The notes under the pieces were generated by a model. It was not told the origin of the DNA. It saw only the letters and a list, made by a program, of their open reading frames with translations, and searched no databases. A stretch of DNA of 64,000 bases from Odiellus spinosus. Lineage: Eukaryota > Arthropoda > Arachnida > Opiliones > Phalangiidae. A program made the position numbers and the translations under genes. The stretch spans positions 19,222,442-19,286,441 of the forward strand of contig OY987232.1 of the NCBI GenBank assembly GCA_963920705.1. Direction: 5' to 3'. Shown here piece by piece: positions 12,346-25,190 of the stretch. Each line of letters starts with the position of its first letter. Position 1 is the first letter of the stretch.

Positions 12346-15300
12346 TTCTATGAGATTTCCAACCAAATACTTTATAATCGTACTATTCTATGAAATTATT
12401 GAATAAAAAAATTCTATTAAATTTTCTCTACAAGTTCAATCTCCCTTTGATGATATGGGGGTGACATTAGATAGAAAAGGGGGTCGGAAATCCGTGAGAC
12501 AGGCAAACCCTTTATTATCGAAGTCATTTTCTAAGATATTTTTCTTTGGAACTATTTTCTACTATAGCGGACAATAACTGCTGGAATGGGAATAGGTTTT
12601 TCTAGATTTTATTATAACCCAAAATTTCGAGTAGATCCGTGAAGCTACCTCCAAAGACCCAATATTATTATTATATCAAGGTATTAATATCTATTTTTTA
12701 TATATTTCCAGTTCTAACCCCTATTATTATACCTGGCTTAAGTTTCGTAAAGATTCAGTCGAGTAGGTTTGGATTTTTTTTTTTTCTTTCCCTTACCCTT
12801 GGGGTACAATTTTCTAACAAAAGTGACAACTAGGAGAACTAAGACTCGAAGTAACCACGTTGGGATACCCTGGAGTTGTATTCTATCTATTTGATGAAAC
12901 AGCCCCATTTAGATCAAATATGAACAAACCTTAAATTTCCCTAAGCCTAAATTTCACTATTATTTTTAAATTTCCTTGAAATTATAACCCGTAATTATTT
13001 TCCAAGAAATTTCCAGGTTTGTATGAAACCCTAACAATATAGTTAAAATTCTAATTCAATGACCTTGAGTTATAAATTAAACAGGTAGAGGTCATCGCTT
13101 AATATCTATGACGCCTTGCTGTTACCCAATAAACAATAATCAAATGTAAAATATATCGTAGAAAGTGAAAACAGAGGGATAAACACGCTTAAAACTTGAT
13201 TGCCATGGAGTTAATACTAAAATAAATATAAATAGATTATGATAAGGACCCTAAAGTAGCTTATTCAAAAATAATACAGCCTAAGACAGTAGCATGCCAT
13301 CCTAATATATTAATTTTAGGACAAATTTTCATTTTAAACTTAGCTCATAAAGACTAATAATAATAATACAAATTTTGGTACAAATACCAATAATTAAAAA
13401 ATATCTATATCTCCTAAGAATAATTGGGAAAACTCACCATTTAGATGTGTAATATCCGTAGGATATTTGACTTCGCGACATCACCGGCATAATCCACCCA
13501 TTCCACCCATTATCAAACGGCACTAGATAATAGTAACGGTAGCCCAAGGCTGAGGCGCAATGACCATGCAAAATTCGTTTTCACTGATTGCAGTTAAATT
13601 TCAATAGCCACGTGGAAATTTTTGTTCAAATTAGATAATATACAACTTAAATTAACTATTACCGGTAAATCTGGATAATTATCATCAAATATTTCGACAA
13701 GTTCAATGGAAATAATCTCCGCACTGACCGGCACTGACGCTACGTGTTTTTCGCGACTCTCCTAATGAGGAATCCGATCTGGGAGATTTATAAGCTAGAC
13801 CTACGACGCGTTATAGAGGTATGGACTACTTCAGACATATCTAAAATAGCCAACTAACGAATGTATTGGGTAAAATTGATGAAAATATTTGAAACTTAAT
13901 AATAAATTATAATTAGACGAACTCTTATTTGATGGTTTCTATAAAGTATTTAGCTAATTTTTGATATGAATTCATATAATGCCATTGAAACCACATTTTT
14001 ACGTAGAAAAACTTACATTTAAACTTAATTTGATTATTTAAATAATTTTCCAAAAGCAAATGCATTGTCTTACCGTTTCAATTTCACAAATATGGAATAA
14101 CACTTCTTGAAATAGTAATTAAAATGAGTCTTACCTGCAATGAAATAAAATAAAAAAATATTAATTAGGTTAATTTTAAATATAATTAAATTTAATTCCA
14201 CAATGGTTTGAAACTATTTTTGTTGGAACGTTAAAATGAAATCATATGGGTCTTATTGTTAAAAATATTTAACAGTCAAGGTCCCAATTTGACCCAAATT
14301 GTATGGTTCAATGTGCCACAATTTGACCCAAATTATTAAATCAAATATTTGCTAAAATTTTAAACCAGACTTCTAAACGTGTAATAAAAGTATGTCCCGG
14401 AACCGGAAATACAAATATCTTAAAAATCCAAGATGGCAGCGAAAATATTTCCAAATAAACAAACAATGATTCTTAAATTCTTGTTCCGGCTTTTAAAATT
14501 ATAATAAGGCTATAAATATATTTTACCAATTAATCTTTAAAAAAATTATCAAAAATTAAGAGGGCCAAGTCAATTCACGAGGCCCGTCATCATATATGGA
14601 AAAAACAAAACCACTTCGACATTTTACGCGTAATAAAATAATACCTGTAGAGAATCGCTTCGTTTCAAATGAACCAAACCCGAAAATATATGGTTTCAAA
14701 TTTGCTTTCAACTTAAACTGTCGTTTCAAAACTTAAGTTTAAAGTGATAGTGAAATGATATATCAAAAAACATCCTATTGTTTTATAACAATAAATCATT
14801 ATACATTAATTAATTAATTAATGGATATTAATAAGGGACTGACCCTTGCCCTTGTGTTCTGAAATTCTTGAATAAGTTTTGAGATTTAATTGTTTAAGAT
14901 CTCATTGCAATTTTTATTTGAGATTCATAGCCTGTTTAATTGTGAACGTTTCAAATTCCAAAAGTTACTTAATTACAAGAGATGGGAGAGTTTTCATAGC
15001 AATTCTTCTACCTATTTCAAATACGACAAATTAACTCCCACATAATATCCTCATAGAATCTAAATGAAAATGATTTTTGGTAAATTTCAAATAATTTTGG
15101 TACACCTTTAAACGTCATTGTCTGTAAATACGTAAAGCAGGGAGCCAAGAATGGTGGAATCGCGAGGCGGTAAGCCTTAGGCGTAATTAAGAGAAGCCAC
15201 TATACCGCTACCGAAATTTCGCCCATAAAATCATATTTCCCAGTCTCACCTTGCAGCGAGCTCAAAGGCTGATATCACCTTAATAATTCCCTACCGCGAG

Positions 15301-15974
15301 TGAACTCTAATAAATACGAATCAATATAGGAGCGTGGCCTTGTCGCGTTTTAATTTCCACATTCCATTTTAATTCATTTTCCCTCCATATGCCCGTCTTA
15401 AAGATAATATGCCACATATAAAACCATTTGGAAAATTAACAAAATTACTCCTATATCAAAATGGCCGTAACTTTTCTCTGTGATCTCCTAGACATAAACC
15501 GATTGCGTCATTAGAAAGTAGACATTCCCTAGAAATATTTGCCAATAATAGAACAAAATTCCCAAAAAAATGACCCTTATATTAAAATAGCCGTAATATT
15601 TCTCTACGATCTCCAACAAAGCCTGTTTCAGTAACTTGCTTACTTTTAATCAAAAAGTTTCGAATTATAAATTACCATTTAAATTTAATTACCAATTACC
15701 AGGGTAAATTACTTATGTCTTCTATTGTTTTTCAAAAACGCGAGTTATCTCGCAAGTGGGCTTTAAAGGCGACGTTTGACGCGGACGAAGTTTTGGGATT
15801 GAGTGAAGGACACTTGATATCTCTTGGCCAAGCCCATTTCCCTTCTGGCTGCAGGTATTGGTGTACTATTTCGATCAGATCTGCTTACGTCACTTAATTA
15901 GCCTAATTGCTATCTAACAACGCCAGGGCTCGATTCCATTATTTTTCATTATTTATTGTTTTATATTAATTATA
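12346..15974. other. Intergenic DNA
   Basis: No gene is recognised in about 3.6 kb. Visible repeats: near 13010 the word TTTCCAGGTTTGTATGAAACC, which resembles a hAT-type element end; near 14133 TCTTACCTGCAATGAAATAA, which recurs near 62105 and, less exactly, 30700; near 15449 and 15575 two copies of a segment with GGCCGTAAC/AGCCGTAAT and a CGATCTCC-like word, which recurs at 59442. None carries a coding signature. Confidence 0.5.
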
Positions 15975-16320
15975 TTAAAGTGATAGTAACAGCATTTTTT
16001 CGACTGAATATCATAAATATAATTTAATTCAAATTAAAATGTTCCGTTTAATTATATTTAAAATAATTTTAATTTAGATTAAAATGGTCCGTTTAATTAT
16101 ATTTAAAATAAATTTAATTTAATTTTAAATGGTATGTTTAATTATATTAATAAAATAATTTAAATATAGATTAAAATGATCTGTTTAACTATATTTAAAA
16201 TAATTTTAATTTAGATTAAAATGGTCTATTTAATTATATTAATATTATAATATAATTTAAATTAGTTTAATTAATGATATTTAAGATAAATTAATTTGAA
16301 TTCAAATATTCTGTATTAAT
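15975..16320. repeat. AT-rich degenerate tandem repeat, about 46 bp unit
   Basis: About five degenerate copies of a unit with GTCCGTTTAATTATATTTAA and AATTTAGATTAAAATG. The array begins after a copy of the AAAGTGATAGTAACA word that resembles family A/D element ends. Confidence 0.6.
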
Positions 16321-17690
16321 TAAAAATATTAATAAGTTAGTTTAAAAGCTTAAATCAGGGATTAAATTGAAATCGTAAACTTCACCGTAAAATAAATCAT
16401 TAACTAAAAATTTTACTTCAAAGTTCGAGCGAACTATTTTCATTTTAACGAGAAATTAACATTCTGTAACCATACGCCTAGAGTTTCCGTATATTAACTA
16501 ACGTATTACAACTAGTAATTTATCAAAAAAATGAAATAAAAAGGGAATCTTCGTTTAAATTGATAATCCGAAGAAACTGAATAGTATTAATTCAAATTGA
16601 GTTTGAATGTACTATTTACTTTCTCTATGAGGTTTAACATTAGGTATTAATACGCCACATCATCCCCAATTACGCAAACTTATCTTGAACAGAATTTTAA
16701 AAGATCGAAGATTTATTTCAAAATCATCAATTTCGCTCATTCGTGAAACGCGAATGGAATCAATAGAATTAAAGGGAAAATAAGTTAGGTATATTTTACT
16801 TTCAATGTATTCAGATTTCTTCCATGGACAAACACTCCGAACCAATCACGGAAGTTATTACAAATTTAATTCGCAAATAAAAAAAAAATGATTTAGAATA
16901 TAAAGGAACACTGGAAAAAAATTGGATTTAAAGTTTATTTTTAAATTAAAACTAATTTATCAAATTAAAAGGTCAGATAATGTTTTAAAAATAAATTTAA
17001 AGGTCAGATAATGTTTCAAATTAAATCTAAAGGTCATATAATTTAACCAATTAAACAAGAGGGCGAGAAAAAATTAACCAATTAAACACGAAGGTGAGAA
17101 AAAATCGCCAATTAAACACGAGGGTGAGAAAATTCAACCAAGATCGCATTTCATAGAAAAATAATATTTTTCTGTCAGTACAACTTTAACCTGCAAAATA
17201 TTAAATTTCTACAAATAAAAAAAATTGGATTTATATTATTTACCAATTTTTAGCCAATGAAATAATGTTGGGGGAAGGAGAAAAATACGGTAATCTTTTA
17301 GAATAGATAAAAACACCCATCAGCAACTTCGCTTCGTATTAATTAAATAAATCTAACGTAAGATAGAAGACAAAAAAAATCGACGGCTCAAGAAAATCTT
17401 AGGCATCGAATAAAAAATAATTTCATCATGGTTAATTCATATTTTTGTCAATATAAGGGGTATACTTTATTTAATGTGTATTCAAAATACACGGAAGCCG
17501 CCTTTGAACCTTACTATAGACTTAAGTTGACTAGTAACAAAACCTAGAATTGGACGAATAAGACAGCGGAGTCTCCTCCAATTTCCGCATTTTTTATGAA
17601 CAAAGGTTAAAGGTTATGTATGTAAAATTAAAAACAATTAATAGGTGAATAATTTAATTTTACTAGTAAAGAGTCATTGTTCATCAAAAT
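16321..17690. other. Intergenic DNA
   Basis: AT-rich. A short tandem repeat of about 25-30 bp (CCAATTAAACACGAGGGTGAG, three copies) lies at about 17045-17130. I see no gene. Confidence 0.5.
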
Positions 17691-18075
17691 AACAATGTCT
17701 GTCTGTCTGTCACTAACGCTAAATTTTAAAGGCGACGTTAGCGTCAATCTAAAGAACTAAAATTAATTTTCCTGTACGTAACTGGGTACGTATTTAGCAT
17801 TACCAAAGGCGAAATCAGTTACATTATCGGTGTATGAGAAAAAAAAAAAATGGTGTTGAAAATTTCCACAAAAATTATAACAGAATTACTTTAAAAATTT
17901 CACGTGTCTGTAACTTTCTCTGTAATTAATTTATGGCGTAATTTAGAACGTAATTAGCATTACCAAAGGCTGTAATCAGTTAAAATAATCGATATATATA
18001 AATAAGAAAAAAAAAATTAAAGTTTAAATAATTTATAAAAAAATTGTAACGGAATGACTTTAAAAAATACGAAGT
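17691..18075. repeat. Two-copy tandem duplication (about 160 bp)
   Basis: Two diverged direct copies share TTAGCATTACCAAAGGC (at 17795 and 17955), a downstream poly(A) tract, and AATTRTAACRGAATKACTTT. A (TCTG)n run at 17697-17712 precedes them. It is non-coding. Confidence 0.6.
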
Positions 18076-18161
18076 ATCCAATTTAATCAAGAGGTTTTTA
18101 GTCTAACATTTTGAGAGTTCTTTTACGATATGATTCAATGTGACAGCTATATAGAGAGAGA

Positions 18162-18183
18162 GAAATAGCCTTCGGGCTATTTT
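18162..18183 (+). other. C(UUCG)G-capped hairpin
   Basis: A short perfect inverted repeat with an 8 bp Watson-Crick stem (AAATAGCC / GGCTATTT) closes on a TTCG loop in C-G context, the very stable cUUCGg tetraloop. It is followed by a short T run. In bacteria this would suggest a terminator; here no transcript is evident, so its role is unknown. Confidence 0.4.
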
Positions 18184-19615
18184 GCGACTCGAAAGATTCA
18201 GAGTTTCATATATGAGGACCATTCGTAGGGCGTTTCCGGCCTTGGAAATTTACCAAAACTAAGAATACTATATCTCCTAATAATAAGGCAAATATTACAT
18301 AATATACACATACCAGTCGCGCGTTGAAGCTAGCAACTAAATCGTCATATTTTATATATTTTATTACAATAAAAAATAATTTAAAACCATTTTAAAATTA
18401 AAATTAGAAAATTTTAAAATGTAGCTAAATTAAGCTACGGGGCGTTGTTTACTTTTTTGGAATGAAGTTACATACTTTTGATATATTGTATTCCATTTAT
18501 AATTTAATATGTAATCGGATAGCGCCATCAAAAATGGTTAAGATAGTTTTCAATTTAATTTAGCATATACATATATTAGAAATTTTTAACAGCTAAAAAA
18601 ACATAATTAAATTTTTTTGATAAGACATACGACTTTTTTAAACTCAACAAATCATATAAAGGAGGGGAATTGAATAATAGGGGAAGATTAAAATCAAATT
18701 CGTAGAAAAAATGACACGGTTTTTGGAAAATTAAAGAGATACTGAATGAAATTAAATTTTATATTTATTTTATTGGATTTTTTAATTTTTTTAAAATGGA
18801 ATATAATATGGATATTAAAGTTCTGACTCGGTAATTCTAGTAATTTTGGAAGGTAATTACTAGGGTTATCGTAATTTACGCTTTACTATAGTAAAATAAA
18901 CTTTTAAGCTTAAATTTCAATTGTTTAGTCAGAAATAATTATAATTTTGTGAAAACTTAACTATCCTGAGACGAGAAATTACCGCGTAATTTAACTATTT
19001 TCTAAAATTAACGTGAGACTATAAATTACCGCGTAATTTAGTATTTTCTAAAATTATCAAGAGAGATTAATTACCGCGTAATTTACTTTCTAAATTACCC
19101 TAACTTTAGAAACTATTCAAAAATCGACTTCCAATATCTATTTTTCAATATTTTAATTGAAATTTAATTATATACATAATGTAATAAAATGAATTATTTT
19201 TATATTTCAGTTTCTCTTTAAGATTAGGGGAGCTAATTTATCGGGTGGCGGGAAATATTCCGTTTATAAAAAAATGGTAACTTCAGTAGCTAGATGTATT
19301 TGGGGCTACTGTTCGGCTACGTCTATGCTAGGAGTTTGGCCCAGGGCAAACCTAATGACTTTACTCCCCGGATTTTGATGGTTTGGTTTCCAAGGCAAAA
19401 AAAAAACCCCGAAGACTGACAATGTTTCACTCTCGTTAGAAGAGCAGACCTCCCGATTATTCGACACCCGAATTAACCAAGATCTTTGCATCATTTATTG
19501 GAAGACTAATTTTTTTTTTTTTTTTTTGAAGTTTAAAGATATCTGGATTTTTTTTATAATTTGATAAAGAAATTTAAAAGGTTTTGATTTGATATTTACG
19601 ATTTAATTAAATTTT
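18184..19615. other. Intergenic DNA
   Basis: AT-rich sequence. A short tandem run with TTACCGCGTAATTTA (three copies, about 18970-19090) is the only structure visible. No gene is supported. Confidence 0.5.
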
Positions 19616-20502
19616 AATTAAGATATTGTTTGAATATTAATCAATTTATAATTAAGATATTGTTTGAATATTAATCAATTTATAATTAAGATATTGTTTG
19701 AATATTAATCAATTTATAATTAAGATATTGTTTGAATATTAATCAATTTATAATTAAGATATTGTTTGAATATTAATCAATTTATAATTAAGATATTGTT
19801 TGAATATTAATCAATTTATAATTAAGATATTGTTTGAATATTAATCAATTTATAATTAAGATATTGTTTGAATATTAATCAATTTATAATTAAGATATTG
19901 TTTGAATATTAATCAATTTATAATTAAGATATTGTTTGAATATTAATCAATTTATAATTAAGATATTGTTTGAATATTAATCAATTTATAATTAAGATAT
20001 TGTTTGAATATTAATCAATTTATAATTAAGATATTGTTTGAATATTAATCAATTTATAATTAAGATATTGTTTGAATATTAATCAATTTATAATTAAGAT
20101 ATTGTTTGAATATTAATCAATTTATAATTAAGATATTGTTTGAATATTAATCAATTTATAATTAAGATATTGTTTGAATATTAATCAATTTATAATTAAG
20201 ATATTGTTTGAATATTAATCAATTTATAATTAAGATATTGTTTGAATATTAATCAATTTATAATTAAGATATTGTTTGAATATTAATCAATTTATAATTA
20301 AGATATTGTTTGAATATTAATCAATTTATAATTAAGATATTGTTTGAATATTAATCAATTTATAATTAAGATATTGTTTGAATATTAATCAATTTATAAT
20401 TAAGATATTGTTTGAATATTAATCAATTTATAATTAAGATATTGTTTGAATATTAATCAATTTATAATTAAGATATTGTTTGAATATTAATCAATTTATA
20501 AT
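19616..20502. repeat. Homogeneous 34 bp satellite, about 26 copies
   Basis: Unit AATTAAGATATTGTTTGAAT followed by ATTAATCAATTTAT. I see no substitution between copies over nearly 900 bp. Such uniformity points to recent amplification or to assembly-level repetition. The right edge decays into AT-rich TTAATTAAT variants to about 20690. There are no spacers, so it is not a CRISPR array. Confidence 0.95.
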
Positions 20503-21373
20503 TAATTTATTAAAAATATTATTAATTAATATAATTGTATTGATTTAAAAATTATTAATAAAATAATTTTACGAATTTAATTATTAATTAATAGAAGAAT
20601 TGTATTAATTTAAAAATTATTAATTAATAGTAAAATTTCATAAATTTAAAAATTATGAATTAATAATAGAATTTCCCGAGTTATCCTAATTTGTTTTGAC
20701 TAGCAAATAAGGCTCGTTTCATCGTTTAATAATCAATATAAAATCCCTTTTCATTTCATTCTCCCTTTAAGAAATGCAGTACGTTATAGCGAAGAATGTG
20801 TGGGGAAACAGTGTGTTTTTTAATTACTAGTGTCAAACGGCAATCAGTTGACCCCTGCTTGGAGTCTCGGACCAAAAGAACTCTCCAAGAATGTCTAAAG
20901 CCGGAGGAAACCTCTTTAAGAAGGGGATAACCGAGGCTTAAGGAATGGATAGGTTATTCGAGGGTGGTTGGGAAAACTGGGGTTCGGTAATAAAATCCAG
21001 GGCATCATTCTAGCTTTATCGGGGTTCCATCTACAGCTGACGACAACTGCACGCGTCGGGCATCGCCACGTCAAATGAAAACTCCGCGCCAAAGCTTGGA
21101 AATCCCTATTCCTTATCCATACATCTTTCACCAAGACGACAAACAAGATGAGCGGGACAATTCAATATCCACATTCTCAATTTCGTATAATGCAATCTAA
21201 TTACAAGTGATTTTTTTAATTATTTTAATCTACCAGTAAAATAATTACTTATATTAAACTAGAAATATTTAAAATAGGTTGAATTTCTTCATATTAATTG
21301 GTCAGCAACCAATCGAAAGAAAGATCTCGCCTTTGTTCATTGGTTGATGACCCGTCATACGAATAAATTCAGC
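20503..21373. other. Intergenic DNA
   Basis: An AT-rich left part (satellite decay to about 20690), then more balanced unique sequence (20750-21170). The latter carries a 76-codon minus-strand frame with no recognisable motif. I do not call a gene. Confidence 0.45.
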
Positions 21374-21711
21374 CAGAAGTAGATGAAACCCTCCTTTGAA
21401 GTCTACTACTCTAATGTTCGATATAGCGCTCCTCTCTGTATGGGTAAAATTCACAATTTTACGAGATCGGAGGGGTCCTACTTCATACCCCCCTGTCTAG
21501 GGAAAAATGGAAATTCTCTCTCTCCACAAACGACGACGTTTTTTTGACGAACTCCGAGGCTGCTAGAGATATTCGCTCGACGAACTCCCGCTCCGAAAAT
21601 ATCTACCGTTAGGAGGCGTACGAATCGCGCTTTTTGAAACTAACCCATACAGAGAGGGGTAGACAAGACCCGGGAGTAATAGACTTCAAAGGAGGGTTTC
21701 ATCGGCTTCTG
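21374..21711 (-). mobile_element. MITE with 7-bp TSD, copy 2
   Basis: Inverted relative to the copy at 3090. It starts CAGAAGTAGATGAAACC and ends CATCGGCTTCTG, with ATTCAGC duplicated exactly on both sides (21367-21373 and 21712-21718). It is 338 bp long and includes the AATGTTCGATATAGCGC segment missing from copy 1. There is no coding capacity. Confidence 0.88.
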
Positions 21712-21718
21712 ATTCAGC

Positions 21719-22589
21719 TGATATTTAGGGTAAGTTTTAAATTTATTTCTAGTTTAATATTAGTTTAATTAATTTATTGATGGATTAGGCTTATTTAAAC
21801 TAATATAAGTTGATTAAAAATTCACGTATTATTAGGTTGCGTAATCTAATTAAGATAGACAGTTCCAGGCTTGACTAAATTTAGTAAATTACAATTTTTA
21901 AAGGAACCAATCGTGAAATAAATTTTAAAAAAACTAACCACCCAGCCGTGTGGTATTAAAACAAAAACTTTTCGCAATAATCATAGAAGATATAAATTAT
22001 TTCGAGCTTAAAAACGGTTCCTCGTTGTACTGGCGGGGGAGGTCCCCGGGAGCTTAGTATTTTGGAGGGTTTGAAGTCACTGAATGAAAAGTGGACTCGA
22101 CGGGGGTGAAGAACTACGAGGGGCGAGTCGGTAACGGAGAACTCGGTTGGATTCCAAAAGTCGCCCAGAACTATTCTTCGTATCAATTTCAAGTTTCAGT
22201 ACGTAAAAAACTAAACTGACCAATCTGGTCCTTTTCACGAAAGCATCGCGCTTTTGCTTGACATTCGCTGAACTTTGAAAATGATTTGGTCTTTTAGAAA
22301 AGAATTATACGACGCGTGCAGTGGTTCGTGAATGGAATAACTGACAAAAGGCGAGAAATAACACAAAAATACACCTAACTCGAGTTCTAAGAGAAGCGGG
22401 AATATAAAGTGAAGTACACACTTATCAGAAGTAGATAATATTAAAAAAGAGACAGTGAAACAAACCGAATTTTAAAAAGATTAGTGGCGTTTACCAGTTT
22501 TTTGTTAGGTCTCTCTAGTCTTGGACCTACAGAACTCGATGTTAAAAATGGACCCAAATGATTTAAAATACACTAACTTTGACCTTTAG
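21719..22589. other. Intergenic DNA
   Basis: Unique sequence. A 78-codon minus-strand frame at 21956-22192 has no motif I recognise. No gene is called. Confidence 0.45.
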
Positions 22590-22850
22590 ATACATTTTTT
22601 CAATAATCCTGATATTTTCCTGACCTTTGTCAAATTTTCAGATACCCTGACCTTGACCTTTTCAATAATCCTGATATTTTCCTGACCTTAGTTCAATTTT
22701 CAGATACCTTGACATTGACCTTTTCAATAATCATGATATTTTCTTGACCTTTGTCAAATTTACAACAACCCTGACCTTGACCTTTTCAATTATCATAATA
22801 TTTTCTTGACCTTTGTCAAATTTTAAATAACCCTGACCATTATTTGAAAT
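22590..22850. repeat. Minisatellite, about 62 bp unit, with TGACCT words
   Basis: Four clear units of TTTTCAATAATCCTGATATT, TTCCTGACCTTTGTCAAATT and TTCAGATACCCTGACCTTGACC. Degenerate versions continue to about 23110. The unit carries TGACCTTGACCT, and TGACCTTTGACCT occurs at 23055-23067. These read on the other strand as tandem AGGTCA half-sites. Confidence 0.8.
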
Positions 22851-24668
22851 TTAACTCTAATTTTCAAATAACCTTCCTGACCAATGTATGTCCAATTTAA
22901 AACCTTTTCTTGACCAATTAATTATAACCAAAATACCGACCCTTAATTGACCTTCATATAACTTTTAATTACCTTGACCTTGACCTTTAAATCGAATTTC
23001 CACACACGTTAACACTTTCTTGACAGTTTAGTCAAATTAAATTTAAAAACTCCGTGACCTTTGACCTTTTTCTTATCCAATTTAAACCTCTTGACCATTT
23101 CATTCAAAATATTTCAGATATTCAATTATAATCACGATCCGTAACGTAACCCTTCAACAAAATTAATTTTAAATGAAATCCTAATTTAAATAATAATAAT
23201 AATACCATATAAAATAAACCTAGATAATTATTAAGCTTTGAACATGAGAAGACGCGTGCCTTTCAACGGACAGCGTAAAGTTAGAGCGAAATATTCTCTG
23301 GAAATCCACACCCCATGGTGATATACTCCAAAAGTGCATTTCTAGCTCTCCAGGTGGGCGAACAAAATCCCTATCCATTCAAAAGTGCTTGTTCGTTTAC
23401 ACCCAATGAATGGAAAGAGATCAGTTGGACCAGGAAACCCCTGTTAAGTCCTTACACAAGCTAGGGGTAAATTCTAGTGATGAAACTAACCAACATATAA
23501 TATAAGATTGAACAATACAGCCCTATTGGTCGTTACCCGGCAAAAGCAGCTAGTTTAGAAACCCCAAATCTGAAGGGCTAATAAAATGTGGTTTCAGAAG
23601 AAAATAATATAAGTGTGGCATTCATTTAATCATAGAAAACTAAATCAAAATCAAGGATAAATAATTATAATTTAAACTGAAATTATAGTATTTTTAAGTA
23701 AACTAATTATATCTGATTGTAATTCAGTAGATATATGCAATTAATAAAAGTTATACAAATTCAGAGCACTATTATACGTTATGAAGAAGTTATCTGTAGA
23801 GATAAGTCCACAGATAAGTTTTTAACTATAGCTCTAAATCAAATAAATGGAATTTGGAAATTATCTACAACAGATACCTGTTTTATTTGTATCCGTCTTA
23901 AATGTTCCTTGTATCTGTCAGATAACTATGAAACGCTTCAAATGAATATTCGCTTAAAGAATTAATTATCTGTTAACACGTAAAATCAGTTAAAAACTAT
24001 TTTATCCGTTATTTGCGCAATATTTGGTAAACATCTGCTCAAAAATATTGAAGGCGTTTAGACAGATAATTCAGATAAAAAATTATAGTGAATAGATAAA
24101 TGCTCGTGCTAACAACTTATTTGCAGAATATCTGATACATGAAACGTATTCGGATAAAAGTAAAGGGTACTAATTCGAAGTAAAACAGCTATACTTCGGA
24201 TAATGTATATTATACACTTCTGGTATTATACGGAGTTGTAGAAAGTAGTATATTATATTATTGGAAGTACTCCTCTATCATCAAGGTACTTGACTTTCAC
24301 ACACAGTGTTGTTTCTGACTGATTGCGTATAATCTGTAATGTCACTGCAACTGATGTTAGTGATGGGTTTTACTCTTGGCGTATTGTCTGTGTCTGTGTC
24401 AGTATGTTGTGTTTGTGAGTAATTGCGGCATTAGAGCGATATAGAGACCTTAAACAACACTCTTATTGTTATTATGGTTTCCATATAGACATTATGTTGA
24501 GGAATTATGATACCAACGCCCCAAATAATAACTATATATAGTCTTACGAAAGAAAAAAAGGGTCAGGTCCCAAACACATGGGAAAAAATACATTCTTTTA
24601 TTAAATATGGTTAGATATTTTTGCAGGAAATAGAATACATTTTTTTATCGTTTTAGATTAAGTAATTA
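22851..24668. other. Intergenic DNA
   Basis: Decaying minisatellite to about 23110, then unique sequence. The 76-codon plus-strand frame at 23735-23965 shows no domain. No gene is called. Confidence 0.45.
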
Positions 24669-25190
24669 GAGCTTTTGTTAATTGAATAAGAGCATCTGTG
24701 AATATCAATCGGATATTAAAATATATATTTATTATTCGAGGTATTAACGGATACCCGAATGTAACGGCAAACTAACGCGATTCCTACTCATTGTTAAATT
24801 GGGAAATTGATACGAGTTATAAAGTTATTCATTCGCCGATAACGAACAATTTGAAACCAAAGAGTTTCTTCGTCTATTTTAACCCAAAATTGAGATCTCG
24901 AAGCTAGAACCGTTCCTTTCGATTTAGACGAACAAAATGCAATTATTATATTTCATTCTATATTAGGGATTTCGAGAAACGTATTTTTATCTCGGCCCGT
25001 TATCCGTTCGAATAAATTGATGGATAATTCGTTTATTAATTAAAATTTATCTCCGGGTCTAATTCGTATCCAGCATTAATGATTCTGTTTATATAGACAT
25101 AATTTGTGGATTTATTTTAACTTAATTTATCCGAGATTAAAATATAATGGATAAGTTATTAATTATCCGATTCTGAGCTTATATTTGTGA
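24669..25190 (-). mobile_element. Family A element, copy 2
   Basis: An inverted copy of the family A interior seen at 1397-1915. Signature words include CAATCGGATATTAAAATAT, GGAAATTGATACGAGTTATA and CGAAGCTAGAACCGTTCC. It has internal small deletions relative to the 26.7 kb copy. It is non-coding and the terminal repeats are not clear. Confidence 0.75.

Noticed and set aside
18162-18190. Rho-independent terminator
   Set aside because: The hairpin plus T run resembles one, but the surroundings are eukaryotic intergenic DNA with no upstream gene.
19616-20502. Possible CRISPR-like array (regular 34 bp repeats)
   Set aside because: Repeats abut with no unique spacers, and the DNA is eukaryotic; it is a satellite. 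The same holds for the 26, 30, 31 and 40 bp arrays.
21956-22192. 78-codon minus-strand frame, and others of 60-80 codons at 20916, 23735 and 48000
   Set aside because: Length is expected by chance; no domain, start context or splice partner could be seen.
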